Shown: positions 27,942 through 38,187, counted from the first letter of the stretch. The stretch: 64,000 bases of DNA from JBKQVT01 sp963727245 (GCA_963727245.1 CAVSFO010000015.1:36573-100572), one strand, 5' to 3'. Notes: generated from the sequence alone by a model not told the origin. Made by a program: numbers and translations.

Positions 27942-29002
27942 TGGCGACGACCAGTTTCGGCCGCTTTTTCGGCCGCCACGAATTCATCATCCGCCGCCTG
28001 CACTCGCTCACCGGCGTGCTGTTGGTCGGCGGCTACCTCGCCTTTCACCTGGCCACCAACGCGGCCGTGCTGGACGGGCCGGCCACCTACCAGCGGCGGG
28101 CGAACCAGATCCATGCCGTCGGCCCGACCACGCTCTTCTTCCTGGAATGGGGACTGGTGCTGCTGCCCATCCTCTTCCACGGCTTCATCGGCCTGGTGAT
28201 CGTCACCCGCGGCAAGCGCAACCTGCTCCACTATCCGTACTCGGGCAACATCCGCTACACGTTGCAGCGGGTGACCGGGGTGCTGGCCTTCGCGTTCATC
28301 CTCTGGCACGTGTTCCAGATGCGCGGCTGGTTCGAGATTCCCTGGTGGGCCGAGCACGTGACCAAGCCGCTGGGCGGGGCACTGTTCGATTACCATAATG
28401 CGGCCGAGACCGCCCATCGGGCCATTTGCGCCTCGTCGCTGGTGATCGCCGCCTACACGGCGGGCGTCCTGGTCAGCGTGTATCATCTGGGCAACGGCCT
28501 CTGGACGGCCGGCAGCACCTGGGGCGTCTGGACCAGCGCCGCCGCCGGGCGACGCGCTAATTTTCCTTGTGCGGCCGTCGGCATCTTCCTGTTGGCCGTC
28601 GGGCTGGGCGCCTTGGTGGGCATGCTCCGGGTCCCGGCGGCCGGCGCGGCCGGTGAGGTCGTCGGTGGCCCCGATAGCGTGGGTGGCCCCGATAGCTCTG
28701 CTATCGGGGCGGCAAAGCCGCAAGAGGAGATTCCATCCGCCACGAAGGCCTCGTGTGCCTGCGGCACCCCGATAGCAAAGCTATCGGGGCCACCCGCGCC
28801 TTCCGCCTTTGCGTGGAATCCCCCTCGCCGCATTCCCGCTGGCCGAGCCTCTCACCTCTCCAGAAAGGACCTTAGGGGTGGCAAATCCGCGCGTGATGAT
28901 CGTGGGCGGCGGCTTGGCCGGCCTGGCGGCGGCCATGAAGTTGGCCGAACTGGAGTGCGACGTGGGCGTGATGAGCCTGCTGCCCCTGCGCCGCTCCCAT
29001 AG
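27941..29002 (+). CDS. sdhC: Succinate dehydrogenase cytochrome b subunit (SdhC, type B), 3' end uncertain
   Basis: Five-helix, di-haem type cytochrome b of succinate:quinone oxidoreductase as in Bacillus/Wolinella-type enzymes, anchoring SdhAB to the membrane. Candidate haem-ligand His: RRLHSLTG, AFHLATN, FHGFIG, LWHVFQMRGW and VYHLGNGLW. Helices extend to about residue 235 (AAVGIFLLAVGLGALVGML). After base 28665 the frame reads through a paired GCCCCGATAGC repeat and into sdhA, ending only at 29002 with 125 bases of out-of-frame overlap, which is unlikely. The natural end is probably near 28655-28665, lost by an indel or by insertion of the repeat. Confidence 0.8.
   Translation: MATTSFGRFFGRHEFIIRRLHSLTGVLLVGGYLAFHLATNAAVLDGPATYQRRANQIHAVGPTTLFFLEWGLVLLPILFHGFIGLVIVTRGKRNLLHYPYSGNIRYTLQRVTGVLAFAFILWHVFQMRGWFEIPWWAEHVTKPLGGALFDYHNAAETAHRAICASSLVIAAYTAGVLVSVYHLGNGLWTAGSTWGVWTSAAAGRRANFPCAAVGIFLLAVGLGALVGMLRVPAAGAAGEVVGGPDSVGGPDSSAIGAAKPQEEIPSATKASCACGTPIAKLSGPPAPSAFAWNPPRRIPAGRASHLSRKDLRGGKSARDDRGRRLGRPGGGHEVGRTGVRRGRDEPAAPAPLP
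28665..28795. repeat. Paired palindrome, GCCCCGATAGC family copy 1
   Basis: GGTGGCCCCGATAGC appears twice in tandem at the left (28665 and 28683), completed as GCCCCGATAGCTCTGCTATC; the right arm is CACCCCGATAGCAAAGCTAT then CGGGGCCACC to 28795. The centre shares a GCAAGAGG-like motif with the copy at 50528-50634. It occupies the 3' end of sdhC and the sdhC-sdhA gap. Confidence 0.8.
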
Positions 29003-30833
29003 CTGCTGCGCCAGGGCGGCATCAACAGCGTCAACGACCTCACCCGGCAGCTCGGCGACAGCCAGTGGAACCACTTCGAGGAACACCGTCTACGGCGGCG
29101 AGTTCCTGCAAAATCAGCCGCCGGTCCGCGAAATGGTCGATTGGGCCCCCCGGATCATCGATTTGCTGGACCGGCTGGGAGTGACGTTCAATCGCACCCG
29201 CGAGGGCTTCCGCGACCAGCGCCGCTTCGGCGGCACGCTCTTCCGCCGCACGGCCTTCGCCGGCACCACCACCGGCCAGCAGTTGCTCTACGCGCTGGAC
29301 GAGCAGGTCCGCCGCTGGGGCGTGGCGGGCAAGGTGACCAAGTACGAGTGCTGGGACTTCCTCGGGCCGATCCTCGACGACGACGGCCGCTGCCGCGGCT
29401 GCGTCGCCCAGGACCTGGTGACGATGGAGATTCACGCCCTGCGGGCCGACGCCCTCATCGTCGCCAGCGGCGGGTCGGGTTTGCTGTTCGGGCTGTCGAC
29501 CAACTCGATGGCCTGCAACGGCAGCGCGGTGAGCCGCTGCTTCCAGGCCGGGGCGAATCTCGCCAATGCCGAGTTCATCCAGGTCCATCCCACCGCCATT
29601 CCCGCCCCCGACAAGCTGCGGCTGATCAGCGAGAGCGTGCGCGGCGAAGGGGGCCGCGTCTGGGTGCCGCGGACGCCGCAAGACCCGCGGCCGCCCGGGC
29701 AAATTCCCGAGCGGGAACGGTTCTACTTTCTCGAAGAGCGCTATCCGACCTACGGCAACCTCGTGCCGCGCGACATCGGCACCCGCGAAATCTTCAACGT
29801 CTGCTTCCGCGAGGGTCTGAGCGTCGAGAAGGACCGCATGTGCGTCTATCTCGACGTGACCCACTTGCCCCGCGAAACGCTCGACCGCAAGCTGGCCGGC
29901 GTGCTGGACATTTACCGCAAGTTCCAGGGCGCCGACCCCGCCGACACGCCCATGAAAATCTTTCCCGCCGTCCACTATACGATGGGCGGGCTGTGGTGCG
30001 ATTACGAGCGGAGCGCGGCCGGCGGGCTGTTGGTCGGATCGCCCCGCAACCAGCAGACGAATATCCCCGGCTTGTACGCCATCGGCGAATGCGAATATCA
30101 GTATCACGGCGCCAACCGCCTGGGGGCCAACTCGCTGGTGGCATGCATCTTCAGCGGCCTGATCGTGGCGCCGGGGGTGATCCGCTATGTCAGCAACCTG
30201 CCGGGTCCGGCCGCGGCCGACCTGCCCTCTTCGCTGTTCGATCGGGCGGCCATGCGGCACCTGGCCGCTTACCGCGAGCTGTTGGCCCGACCCGACAGCG
30301 GCCCCAATCCCTATCGGCTGCACGGCGAGCTGGGGCGGCTGATGACGCGCACGGCCACGGTGGTGCGGCACAACCAGGACCTGGCCGAGGCCTGCGCGGC
30401 CGTCGAGGATCTGCACGAGCAGGCCCGGCGGTGCTCGCTGGCCGACACCGGCAATTGGCTGAATCAGAACGCGGTTTTCGCCCGGGCATTGGAAGACATG
30501 TTCCCGGTCGCCAAGGCGGTCCTCCGGGGGGCGCTAGCCCGCGACGAATGCCGTGGCGCCCACTACAAGCCCGAGTTCGCCATGCCGGACGTTGCCGCCG
30601 GCGACACGGCCGACGCCCGCCGGCAGGCGGAACAATGGGTCGATCGTTTCCAGGAGAACACGCGGCGGTGGCTGAAGACGACAGTCGCGGGCCTATCGGC
30701 CGACGGCCAGCCGGTGCTTCGCTACGAGGACGTCGACACGTCCTTGATTCCGCCCCGTCCCCGGCTCTATGGCGCGGCCGGCGCCAAGCTGGTCGAAAAG
30801 GTGTGGCGCGAACGGCAGGAACAAAAAAAATGA
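28878..30833 (+). CDS. sdhA: Succinate dehydrogenase flavoprotein subunit, compensating frameshifts at 29011 and 29081
   Basis: About 651 residues. GTG start at 28878 gives VANPRVMIVGGGLAGLAAAM, the FAD-binding motif. Bases 29011-29083 are out of frame: restoring one base at about 29011 and removing one at about 29082 gives CAQGGINSVNDLTRQLGDSQ and then back to TVYGGEFLQNQPP, the flavin-attachment and substrate region. Further landmarks are VHPTAIP, VHYTMGGLWCDY and the active-site HGANRLGANSLVACIF. It oxidises succinate to fumarate and passes electrons to SdhB. Gene order C-A-B is typical of type B enzymes. The last codon overlaps the sdhB ATG. Confidence 0.92.
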   Translation: MANPRVMIVGGGLAGLAAAMKLAELECDVGVMSLLPLRRSHSCCARAASTASTTSPGSSATASGTTSRNTVYGGEFLQNQPPVREMVDWAPRIIDLLDRLGVTFNRTREGFRDQRRFGGTLFRRTAFAGTTTGQQLLYALDEQVRRWGVAGKVTKYECWDFLGPILDDDGRCRGCVAQDLVTMEIHALRADALIVASGGSGLLFGLSTNSMACNGSAVSRCFQAGANLANAEFIQVHPTAIPAPDKLRLISESVRGEGGRVWVPRTPQDPRPPGQIPERERFYFLEERYPTYGNLVPRDIGTREIFNVCFREGLSVEKDRMCVYLDVTHLPRETLDRKLAGVLDIYRKFQGADPADTPMKIFPAVHYTMGGLWCDYERSAAGGLLVGSPRNQQTNIPGLYAIGECEYQYHGANRLGANSLVACIFSGLIVAPGVIRYVSNLPGPAAADLPSSLFDRAAMRHLAAYRELLARPDSGPNPYRLHGELGRLMTRTATVVRHNQDLAEACAAVEDLHEQARRCSLADTGNWLNQNAVFARALEDMFPVAKAVLRGALARDECRGAHYKPEFAMPDVAAGDTADARRQAEQWVDRFQENTRRWLKTTVAGLSADGQPVLRYEDVDTSLIPPRPRLYGAAGAKLVEKVWRERQEQKK

Positions 30834-31696
30834 CGGAACCCATGAACCCCCAATCGCCATCCGCACTCGCCCCGGCAAAGACGTTCACTGTCCGCATCTT
30901 GCGGCAGGACGCACCCGGCCAGAGCCCATATTGGCAGCAGTTCGAGGTCCAATGGGAGCCGTACATGAACTGCATCAGCGTCCTGGAGAAGATCGCCGCC
31001 GCAGGCGTGACGGCCGACGGCCGCCGGGTCGCGCCCGTCGCCTGGGAGTGCAATTGCCTGGAAGAGGTCTGCGGGGCCTGCACGATGTTGGTCAACGGCC
31101 GCGTCCGCCATGCCTGCACGGCCCTGGTCGATAGCTTGCTGGCCGAGCAGCCGGGCCAGATCGAGTTGCGGCCGATGACGAAGTTTCCCGTGCTGCGCAA
31201 CCTGGTCGTCGACCGGGCGCGGATGTTCGCCGCCTTGGAACAGATCCAGGCCTGGGTGCCCGTCGATAGCTATCTCGACATGGGCTCCGGGCCGCGACAG
31301 TCGCAGCAGGATCAGGAGGCGGCCTACGTCCTGAGTAAGTGCATCGTCTGCGGCTGCTGCCTGGAAGCGTGTCCGCAGTACCTCAAGATCGAGCTGGCCT
31401 ATCGCCGCGACGAGACCACGGACCAATACGACGCCCGGCTCCGCGAGGCCAACCTGCGGGGCTACGTCGGCGCCTTCGCCATCGGCCAAGTCGAGCTGTT
31501 CAACCTGAACCCGACGGGAAAGATGCTCTCCGCCGAGCGGCTGGACGTGCTGGTTGGCGAGGGGGGCATCGAGACGTGCAGTTTCGCGCAGAACTGCGTG
31601 CGGGTCTGCCCGAAGGAGATCCCGCTGACCACGGCGATAGCCCGCGAGGGCCGCGCCGCCACGTTGCACGTCGTGCGGCGCTGGTTCGATCGGTGA
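30830..31696 (+). CDS. sdhB: Succinate dehydrogenase iron-sulfur subunit
   Basis: 288 residues. ATG at 30830 overlaps the sdhA stop (ATGA). The N-terminal ferredoxin domain carries the 2Fe-2S ligands in WECNCLEEVCGACTMLVNGR with a following Cys in RHAC. The C-terminal domain has CIVCGCCLEACPQYL and CSFAQNCVRVCPKEIP for the 4Fe-4S and 3Fe-4S clusters. It links the flavoprotein to the SdhC haems and quinone. No irregularity; the last gene of the unit. Confidence 0.95.
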   Translation: MTEPMNPQSPSALAPAKTFTVRILRQDAPGQSPYWQQFEVQWEPYMNCISVLEKIAAAGVTADGRRVAPVAWECNCLEEVCGACTMLVNGRVRHACTALVDSLLAEQPGQIELRPMTKFPVLRNLVVDRARMFAALEQIQAWVPVDSYLDMGSGPRQSQQDQEAAYVLSKCIVCGCCLEACPQYLKIELAYRRDETTDQYDARLREANLRGYVGAFAIGQVELFNLNPTGKMLSAERLDVLVGEGGIETCSFAQNCVRVCPKEIPLTTAIAREGRAATLHVVRRWFDR

Positions 31697-31707
31697 TGGC
31701 TGATGGT

Positions 31708-31753
31708 GAGCCCCGGGCGTAAGCCCGGGGATAATGTCAATGCTTCGCTTGGC
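31708..31753. repeat. Dispersed repeat, GAGCCCCGGGCG family copy 2
   Basis: GAGCCCCGGGCGTAAGCCCG then GGGATAATGTCAATGCTTCG and CTTGGC, the reverse complement of the module at 15875-15920 with a few changes. It lies just after sdhB and may act as a hairpin at the transcript end. Confidence 0.68.
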
Positions 31754-31805
31754 GGCGGGCATTCCAGTGCAAGTCCCCCGGCTGCCACCCGTGGGCAACT
31801 TTGGC

Positions 31806-31811
31806 TATATT
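31806..31811 (+). promoter_or_regulatory. TATATT box 6 bases before ATG (leaderless candidate)
   Basis: TATATT, six bases ahead of the ATG at 31818, mirrors TATAAT six bases ahead of the paralogue's ATG at 19810. There is no Shine-Dalgarno. Confidence 0.42.
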
Positions 31812-31817
31812 ATCGCC

Positions 31818-32828
31818 ATGATCGACGCTCCTGAAAAACTCCGCCGCTGGTTCCGGATCACGCCGGATCGCGTCGTGCTCGGCCTCCTGGCGATGGAAGG
31901 TCTTCTGTTTCTGTCCAAACGGTTCGAGTGGTCCGCTTTCAGCCAGCAGAAGGGTTGGACCGAAGTGTTAACCGTTGAGCTCGTCGGCGTGATACTCCTC
32001 GTGATGTTGCTCTGGTTCGGCGCCAGCCTGGTCTTTCGCTGGCGGTTTCAGTTCAGCATTCTCTCGTTGCTCCTGCTGACCGTGGTCGTCGCTATCCCGT
32101 GCAGGTGGCTGGCGGAGGCGTGGATGCAGGGGGAGGCAGCAGAGGCCATTAAGAAGGCCGGCGGGACGGTTGGCTACGATAATGGAATCGGCCCGTCTGG
32201 CGGTTGGGTATCAGGTTTGACACCGCCAGGGCCACCATGGCTGCTCACGCTGCTGGGAAAGGATCCGTTCATCAACGTCACGGAGGTCGATTTCATTGGT
32301 TTAGAATTCGGCGACGCTGAGTTAGAACACGTCAAACGATTGACCCAGCTCCGATGGCTGTGCCTCACCGGCACTAAGGTCAGCGACGCGGGGCTAAGAC
32401 AACTCAAAGGATTGACGCAACTCCAATGGCTTTGGCTCAATGGCACCAAGATCAGCGACGCCGGGCTGGAGTGTCTCAAAGGGCTGACCCAACTCCAACA
32501 GCTAGACCTCAGCCGCACCAACGTCAGCGATGCTGGGTTGGAACACCTCCAAGGATTGGCCAAACTCCGAACGCTCGACCTCAGCTATACCAACGTCGGC
32601 GACAACGGGCTCCGAAACCTCCAAGGATTGAGGCAACTCCAATCGCTGGACCTCTGCTGCACCAAGGTCCGCGGCGCTGGACTTGAGCACCTTAAGGGCT
32701 TGGCGCACCTCCGCAGGCTGGACCTTGCCGGCACCAAGGTCAGCGACGCAGACATGAAATATCTTCAGACGGCGATGCCGAAGACGCGGATACAGGGGGG
32801 ACCGATCCCCGCACCGCGTTTGAAATGA
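31818..32828 (+). CDS. Membrane-anchored LRR protein, paralogue of 19810-21006
   Basis: 336 residues. Two N-terminal membrane helices (VLGLLAMEGLLFLSKRFEW; VGVILLVMLLWFGASLVF) and the shared WRFQFSILSLLLLTVVVAI, then seven tandem LRRs of 24 residues (KVSDAGLRQLKGLTQLQWLW pattern) from about residue 165 to the C-terminus. The repeats are very regular, suggesting recent expansion. The DNA-level match with the paralogue is strongest in the membrane region. Presumably displays LRRs on one side of the membrane; ligand unknown. Confidence 0.78.
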   Translation: MIDAPEKLRRWFRITPDRVVLGLLAMEGLLFLSKRFEWSAFSQQKGWTEVLTVELVGVILLVMLLWFGASLVFRWRFQFSILSLLLLTVVVAIPCRWLAEAWMQGEAAEAIKKAGGTVGYDNGIGPSGGWVSGLTPPGPPWLLTLLGKDPFINVTEVDFIGLEFGDAELEHVKRLTQLRWLCLTGTKVSDAGLRQLKGLTQLQWLWLNGTKISDAGLECLKGLTQLQQLDLSRTNVSDAGLEHLQGLAKLRTLDLSYTNVGDNGLRNLQGLRQLQSLDLCCTKVRGAGLEHLKGLAHLRRLDLAGTKVSDADMKYLQTAMPKTRIQGGPIPAPRLK

Positions 32829-32834
32829 TCTCCA

Positions 32835-35616
32835 CTACGCGTGCGGACTCCGCGGGGCCGGCGGGGGCGATTCCGCTTCCGCGTCCTGGGGAATCATCGG
32901 CGAAGTGACCAGGCAGACCCAGCAGGAGGCATGGCGGACAAGATAGTCGGTGTCTATCGGCAGCCCTTGCTGCGGCGACGACTCGGAGGGCAGGCCGACG
33001 ATCACCACCTCGCAACCCTGCTCCTCGGCAAGACGCACGAGTTGCTCGGCGATCACGCCCGGCGGCAGTTCCACAACGGCCACCTCGCGCCGCAACTGCC
33101 GGGCACGCTCCACGTCCTGCTGCACCCAAGTGCGCATCGGCGGGCGACGGCGGCTGTTGGCCGGCCGCAGCGTCTTCGCGCCGCGGCACCGGAACCACCG
33201 TCAGCGCGACCAGCGGATCGAGCATCGTCAGCACGGCCTTGAACAGGTCGCTGCTTCCGGAGGTATCGTCGTGGACCAGCATGGCGTGGCTGATGCCCAC
33301 GCCGGCGGAGCGAAGCTCGGCCACCGAGCGGGCCTGGCGCTCGCTGATGCGGGGAATGCGATTGCCCCCGCCCAGATCGAGATACACGTCGCGGTTGCGG
33401 CTGAGGATCCGCACCGTCAGCGGCTCCATGGCGCCCTGATGGACGTTGATCCAATAGAAGGCGATCTGCTCCAGTTGCTCGTCGGGCGAGTATTGGTTCG
33501 AGGCGCCCAGGATGAGTTCCTGCACTTGCAGCGACGCGGCCGTGTTGACGATGGCGAAAAGCGGGTTATTGGTCGGGAGGACCAGGGGCGTGGCCTCCTT
33601 TCCCGCCTTCTCGGCCAGCGTGACCACCGCCGTCATCAACTGCTGATCGTAGCGGTCGAACTGCTTCGAGGCGGGCAGTCCGCCGCCCAGCGGAATCAAC
33701 TTGGCGGTCATCACCACGACCTCGGTGGTATCCGGGTCGGTCTCGGCCAGGGCCTTTTCCAGCATGAAGAGGTTTTGCGGGCTGCGGATGGCCACCAGCT
33801 TGCGGAAGGGCTTGCTCAGCCCCAGCGCGGCCGGCACAATCTCCTCGGCCGTGGTCTCGTTGAACTGTTCGAGGTGTTGATGGGCGGCCGAGCCGCGCTT
33901 CTTCTCGTGGATGTACTCCGAAGTCATGAAGACGGCCAGAAAGACCACGGTGAAGGCGACGCCGCTGATCGAGGCCACCTCCTTGGTGAGGAAGTTCAAG
34001 CACGCCGTGACCAACAGGATGAGGAAGATCGCGGTCAGGCCGATGGGCACCTCGACGTTGCCGATGTGGATGTTCAGCGGCACCTTGAACTCGCGCGGGC
34101 TGCGGTCCTTGAAGCGGAGCACCACCATGGCGAGGGCCTTGAAGACGAAGCTCCAGACGACGCCGAAGGCGTAGGCCTCGCCCAGCACGTACATGTTGCC
34201 GCGGCTGATGAGGATGGTCAGCAGTTGCAGGCCGACGATCAGCCAGAGAAGGCGATAGGTGGTGCCGAAGCGGCGATGGGGGCGGAGAAACCAGTCGGGC
34301 AGCACGCCGTCTTCGGCCACGCGGTTGAGCACGCCGTTGGAGCCGATGATGGCCGTGTTGACGGCCCCGGCGAGGATCAGGAATCCCACGACGACGACGA
34401 AGGCGTTGAGCAGCAATCGCGCCAGCGGCGGCCCGATCACGTGCATTGCCAGGCCGCCGATGAGATTGCCCGCGTAGTCCTTCATGCGGACCTCGTCGGG
34501 AATCAACAACACGGCCAGGAACGAGATGCTCGCCGTGAGGACGACGCTGTAGACGAAGACGACGAAGGCGGCCTTCTTGAAGTTGGGCAGCTTGGGCGAT
34601 TCGACCTCGCGATAGACCTGGGCCAACGTCTCTTCGCCGCTCATGGCCAGGATCGAATGGCCGAAGGCCAGCAGGACGCCGATCACGCCGATCAGGCTGA
34701 ACCAGTTGCCCGGCCGCTGCAGCTTCTTCGCCAGCGAGGGGGCCAGCTTTCTGAGGAACCCCAGGGGATCTTCGGGCTTGCCGGTGGCCTCGTTGAGCAA
34801 CGGCACATGCCGGCCGTGTTCCATCTTGAGCATGAGTTGTCCGCTCTGGCGATCGCGCAGCCAGATTTCCCGTTTTTCGCCGGTGACGCGGTCGACGCCC
34901 GCGACCGCCCGGTACTCCAGCTTGGGCGAAAGGTCAGGCGCCAGCGGCACGCGGTTGACCGGGCCGTGGACCCAGAGGGTGGCGCCGCACCAGACGAGCA
35001 TGACCACGGCCATGACGGTTGTGGCCCCCATGATCCGCAGGGCCTTGCCGCTGGACTCGTGGATGCCGACCACGTTCTGGCGGAAAAAGTAGAGGGTGAT
35101 GGCGCAGGCGATGACCACCGCGCCCCAGTTGCGGATGAAGCCGTCGGCGGCGTGCGGGGGCCTCAGCGCGGGGTTGATCGTGATGGCGGTGTCCAACAGC
35201 AGGCCCATGATGTACTGGCCGGCCGACATGCCGCTGATCGGGCCGGTGAGGATGTAGTCGAACATCAAGGCGGAGACCGACAACTTGGCCAGAAAACCGC
35301 CCATGGCCTCCTTGACTACGCGGTAGACGCCGCCGCGCACGAAAAGCGAGCAGCTTTCGATGTAGATGCTGCGCACGGCGTAGCTGAAGAGCATGACGGC
35401 CAGGATGAACCAAGGCGCGGCGGGCCCGATGGCCCCCTCGACGATGCCGCCGATGTAGTAGGCGGTGCTCGCCAGGTCGCACAGGACAATGGCGGCCGTG
35501 CGCCAGTAGGAAATGAAGGTCAGCATCACGCTGCTGACCACGATCACCTGCACGGGACGGCGGAGTCGCTGGATCGTCCCTTCCAGGGCCCCGCCGGGCT
35601 GTCGAGAATCGGCCAT
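32835..35616 (-). CDS. APC-superfamily amino acid permease with C-terminal universal-stress-like domain, frameshift near 33140-33175
   Basis: About 927 residues after joining. The first 600 residues hold roughly 12 membrane helices of the amino acid-polyamine-organocation superfamily (TAYYIGGIVEGAIGPAAPWF, GVIGVLLAFGHSILAMSGEE), with an extra loop near residues 230-300. A cytoplasmic tail of about 300 residues resembles universal-stress-protein folds (KLVAIRSPQNLFMLEKALAE; final part EQGCEVVIVGLPSESSPQQG). Near 33140-33175 the frame changes; the continuation to 32835 completes the second stress-protein-like unit. No Shine-Dalgarno is obvious at the ATG. Substrate unknown. Monocistronic by context. 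Confidence 0.82.
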
Positions 35617-36117
35617 AGATCAAACCGCGCCGGGAAGGACGCGCTGCCACAACTTGGCCACAACGCCGAGGCGTCAGACGTGGAGGCCCTTTCATCGCGG
35701 TCGCGGCGCCGCGCCGCGACCTGCCTACGAGGTTAGCTGTCGGGCTCGGGCATGAAAGTACCCGGGTCCAGACGCCTGGACCTGCGCCCCGCGAGCCGAG
35801 TCTTCTCGGCCGGATGGTTCCCCCGTTCCCCCACCATGGTGGTGGCGGATTTGGCTGCACACCGCTATCTTATCGCGCCGTCGTTCGTTGACAAGGGGGG
35901 GTAAAAGGCCGTCGAAAAAGTCCCCCCTCTCCCTCCGGGAGATGGTCGGGGTGAGGGCGATGTGGAGGAGCTGTGTGCTCCAGATGGCCGACGTTTGTCG
36001 TACTTCGCCGGGTGCCACTGCTGGCTTGTCCAGCAGTGCTACGGGTCTGCGATATCCAACACTGCTGGGCAAGCCAGCAGTGGCACCCACGGGTATGACC
36101 GGGGAGAGCGATTGCCC
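35617..36117. other. Intergenic region upstream of the APC permease
   Basis: 501 bases between two minus-strand genes. It contains a GCGGCGCCGCGCCGC hairpin near 35703-35718, a CCCTCTCCCTCCGGGAGATG hairpin (about 35925-35945) followed by GGTCGGGGTGAGGG, a common bacterial intergenic palindrome type, and the paired palindrome at 36011-36088. No gene seen. Confidence 0.5.
36011..36088. repeat. Paired palindrome, GTGCCACTGCTGGC family copy 1
   Basis: Left arm GGTGCCACTGCTGGCTTGTC then CAGCAGTGCT; right arm ACACTGCTGGGCAAGCCAGC then AGTGGCACC. Each arm is a hairpin by itself. A second copy lies at 42122-42200. Confidence 0.83.
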
Positions 36118-38159
36118 TCAGCCGATCGCCTTGCTGACCAGGATGACGTCCCGGTCCGGATGGCTGTTGATCTCGAAGCCGCGGGTGCGGAAGACGGCCA
36201 ACATGCGGAGATTGTCCGGCGACAGCTCCCCCACCACCCGGCGGATGCCCCAATCCTTGGCGATTTCCAGGCAGCGGTCCGTCAACACGCCGCCCAGCCC
36301 CCGACTCTGCCAACGATCGGCCACCAGCAGGGCATATTCGGCCGTGTGGTGATCGGCGTCGGCGACCAGGCGGCCCACGCCGACGAGCTTCCGTGCGCCT
36401 TGCTCGACGGCCTCGGCCACGATGCCCAGCTCGCGGTCGTAGTCGATGAAGCAGTAGCGGCTGGCCATCTCGTGGGTCGTGTGCTTGAACAGGTGGCTGA
36501 AACGGAACCAGATCGTCTGCGTCGAGCAACTCGCCAGCAGCTCGTGCCACAGCGGCTCGTCCTCCGGCTTGATCGGCCGCAGCACCAGCGGCGTGCCGTC
36601 TTTCATTCGGCAATCGGTCACGTAGTGTTCCGGGTAGGGCGCGATGGCCAGGTGGGCGTGCGGCCCCTCCGGGCTCTGCCCCAACAGCACGCGGGCGCCA
36701 CCGGCGATGCACCCCGCGTCCGTGACCCAGAGCGGGGCCAGTTCCAGTTCCTCAATTTCAGGATGCTCGACCACCAGGCAAGAAAGCCGCATCAGGGTCT
36801 CGATCAGCCGCTCGATGCGGGCCGCCGGCCGGTCCGTGTCGCGGCATAAGGCCGGCCAGCCGCGAAGCGCCTGGAGCATCCGCCGGGCGAAAACCTCGTC
36901 CAGTGGTGGCAGCCCCCAGGCGCGATCCGGCGGCCCGCCCGCCGCGGACGGGCCCATCTCGACGCCGATCACGGCCCCGAATACCGCATCCTGCCGGCTG
37001 CGGAGGATAAGCTCAACCGCGCCGGCGGGGACCGGCGTGGTTGCCTCCACGAACCGGAATCCTGTAGCCGGAGAGCAAGGATTTCGCCAACTCGGCGGAA
37101 AGGATTCTGTCGCCCGCGGCCGGCACGGCATCGAGCCCCTGCCGCAGTTGCCCGCGCTGGGGATCGAGCCCGAGCGGGATGGCCCGGGGCGTCTGATGGA
37201 GCCGCTCCAAATTGCGCTCATCGTGGTCGAGGTGGGCGGCGGCGCGGCTGGTTTTTTCCGGTGTCCGGCAAGCGGCCGGCTCGGACGGGCCCACGGCGGC
37301 GCGGCCGCCCTTGCGGGCGTGTTGGCGGGCCAACAGCTCGGCGCAGTCGTACAACTCGTCGATCTGCGCGACGGGCTCGATGCCGGCACGCTCGAAGGCG
37401 GCTTCGCAGAACGGCGTCGGCCCCGCCCGGCTTGCAAACGAAGATGGGCTTGTCGCGGGCAAAGCCACGGGCGGCCGACATGAACTCCCGCGCCCGGCCG
37501 ATGGACTCGGCGGCCACAATTATGGAGCGGGTCTCGGTGGCGGAGCCGAAGTAGTCGATCAGGTCGGCGATGCTGATGTCGAGCATGTTGCCGGCGGAAA
37601 CGAAGGCGGACAGTCCGACGCCGCGCTCGGCGGCCCAATCCAGGACGGAAGTCTGCATGGCGGCGGACTGCGAGATGAAGCCCACGTGCCCGGCCGGCGG
37701 CATGGCCGTGGCGAGGCTGACGTTGAGTGCCCGGCTGGGGACGATCACGCCCAGCGAGTTGGGGCCGAGGATCCGCAGGCCGTCGAAGCGGCGCTGCTGG
37801 TCGCGCACCTGCCGTTCGAGTGTTCGACCCTGGGGACCGCTCTCCCTGAAGCCGGGGGTGAGAACGATTACTGCCGGCACGCCCGCCTCGCCGCAGGCCC
37901 GCACCGCCGCCGGGACCGCGGCCGCGGGGATGCAGATGACGGCCAGGTCGGGCGCCTCCGGCACGCTGGCGAGGTCCGGATAACCGGCAGCGCCCGCCGC
38001 GGGCTTGCCCTCGGGATTGACCGGATAGAGGTCGCCGCGGAAGCCGGCGGCCAACAGGTTGCGCAGCACGGCCGAGCCCGCGCCGGCCGGGGCGTCGCTG
38101 GCGCCGATCACGGCGATGCGGCGCAGGGCGAACAGCTTATCCAGGTTGCGGATGCTCAC
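36118..38159 (-). CDS. Reduced Pat/YfiQ-like acetyltransferase (CoA-binding + GNAT, ligase parts missing), frameshifts near 37435 and 37052
   Basis: GTG start at 38159. Residues 1-270 match the CoA-binding/succinyl-CoA-ligase alpha part of ADP-forming acyl-CoA synthetases (RRIAVIGASDAPAGAGSAVL, GRTLERQVRDQQ, ILGPNSLGVIVPS, GFISQSAAMQTSVLDWA). After FVCK the usual loop with SHTG (the phosphohistidine) is absent: the frame shifts straight to FCEAAFERAGIEPVAQIDEL. The ligase-CoA domain and the core of the ATP-grasp are also not recognisable. The C-terminal 170 residues are an intact GNAT domain (PLVLRPIKPEDEPLWHELLA, LGGVLTDRCLEIAKDWGIRR). About 680 residues against about 890 in Pat. Probably a protein or small-molecule acetyltransferase; it could also be a decaying gene. 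Confidence 0.7.
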
Positions 38160-38187
38160 GGTATGCTTCCCAACCCTGCTGTTAATA

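Noticed and set aside
32950..35736. Very long plus-strand open frame
   Set aside because: Antisense to the APC permease; sequence is Arg/Gly/Asp-rich with no domain.
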